From Prevotella sp. UBA4330 (lineage in GTDB: Bacteria; Bacteroidota; Bacteroidia; Bacteroidales; Bacteroidaceae), in assembly GCA_002394385.1 (NCBI GenBank), contig DGTS01000035.1:1-50332 (forward strand): a DNA stretch of 50,332 nucleotides. Reading direction: 5' to 3'. A model generated the notes under the pieces. It saw only the letters and a program-made list of their open reading frames with translations, did no database searches and was not told where the DNA came from. The translations under genes were made by a program, and so were the position numbers. Shown one piece after another: positions 50,311 to 50,332 of this stretch. Numbering within the stretch: the stretch's first letter is position 1; each line of letters begins with the position of its first letter.

Positions 50311-50332
50311 ATGAAGAGTCAACAATATCCGT
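50311..50332 (+). CDS. Possible gene start at the right edge
   Basis: An ATG at 50311 opens a frame MKSQQYP running off the window. No TAnnTTTG box is visible directly upstream, so the call is weak. Confidence 0.25.

Overview
The window is a 50 kb piece of a chromosome from a Bacteroidales bacterium, most likely a Prevotella-like member of the Prevotellaceae. The evidence is the recurring TAnnTTTG promoter element (often with an upstream TTTG about 19-20 bases away), almost no Shine-Dalgarno sequences, and many families typical of that phylum: DUF4293, DUF4468, DUF4923, DUF4421, DUF1460, Porin_10, PCMD, a BamD-RpoZ-DUF4293 cluster and a two-component pair of the DUF5112/5113 type. I see no rRNA, tRNA, CRISPR array, phage module or intact transposase. 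Most genes are housekeeping genes, and the unusual content is mainly in non-coding sequence and gene fusions.

Layout: 1-3.5 kb holds a TauE/SafE exporter and a SpoU-type RNA methyltransferase. Next comes an AT-rich islet with a broken Bro-N fragment, a copy of the methyltransferase 3' end, a strong candidate structured RNA and a lipoprotein. 3.6-9 kb holds sulfur assimilation (OAH sulfhydrylase, cysteine synthase), a LuxR-type regulator and groES-groEL. 9-15 kb holds a cell-wall sugar recycling pair (AmgK-like kinase fused to a RapZ C-terminal domain, and a MurU-like nucleotidyltransferase), then a complete GMP synthase, a second GMP synthase made only of the ATP-pyrophosphatase half, and an O6-alkylguanine methyltransferase. 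15-30 kb holds an esterase, a helicase with a built-in DnaQ-like exonuclease, bamD-rpoZ-DUF4293, uvrB, a porin, menA, an HD hydrolase, lipoproteins and an RluA-type pseudouridine synthase. 30-38 kb holds envelope proteins (an 11-residue-repeat lipoprotein, DUF4421, DUF1460 amidase-like, zinc ribbon membrane protein, GH25 lysozyme), a Gfo/Idh/MocA oxidoreductase and an NhaC antiporter. 38-43 kb is a hexuronate catabolic locus (uxaA, a LacI regulator, kdgK, kdgA) with a four-helix-bundle protein inserted. 43-50 kb holds a large double-module histidine kinase, its response regulator, a small membrane protein, an outer-membrane barrel and a PCMD lipoprotein.

Three families of short non-coding repeats run through the window. 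A 22-base unit is arranged as direct plus inverted copies at four intergenic sites. A roughly 95-base GC-rich double-hairpin element occurs in the AmgK gene (in frame), as a half copy in guaA (in frame), and between the two GMP synthase genes. An 8-base-periodic spacer lies just ahead of start codons at four operon-internal junctions. Several genes have the -7 promoter box only 4-9 bases before ATG, which implies leaderless or nearly leaderless mRNAs.

Functional links: MetY and CysK use sulfide to make homocysteine and cysteine. AmgK and MurU would convert MurNAc to UDP-MurNAc. UxaA, KdgK and KdgA turn altronate into pyruvate and glyceraldehyde-3-phosphate under the divergent LacI regulator. 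The DUF5113-type kinase and its regulator form one signalling unit directly behind kdgA.
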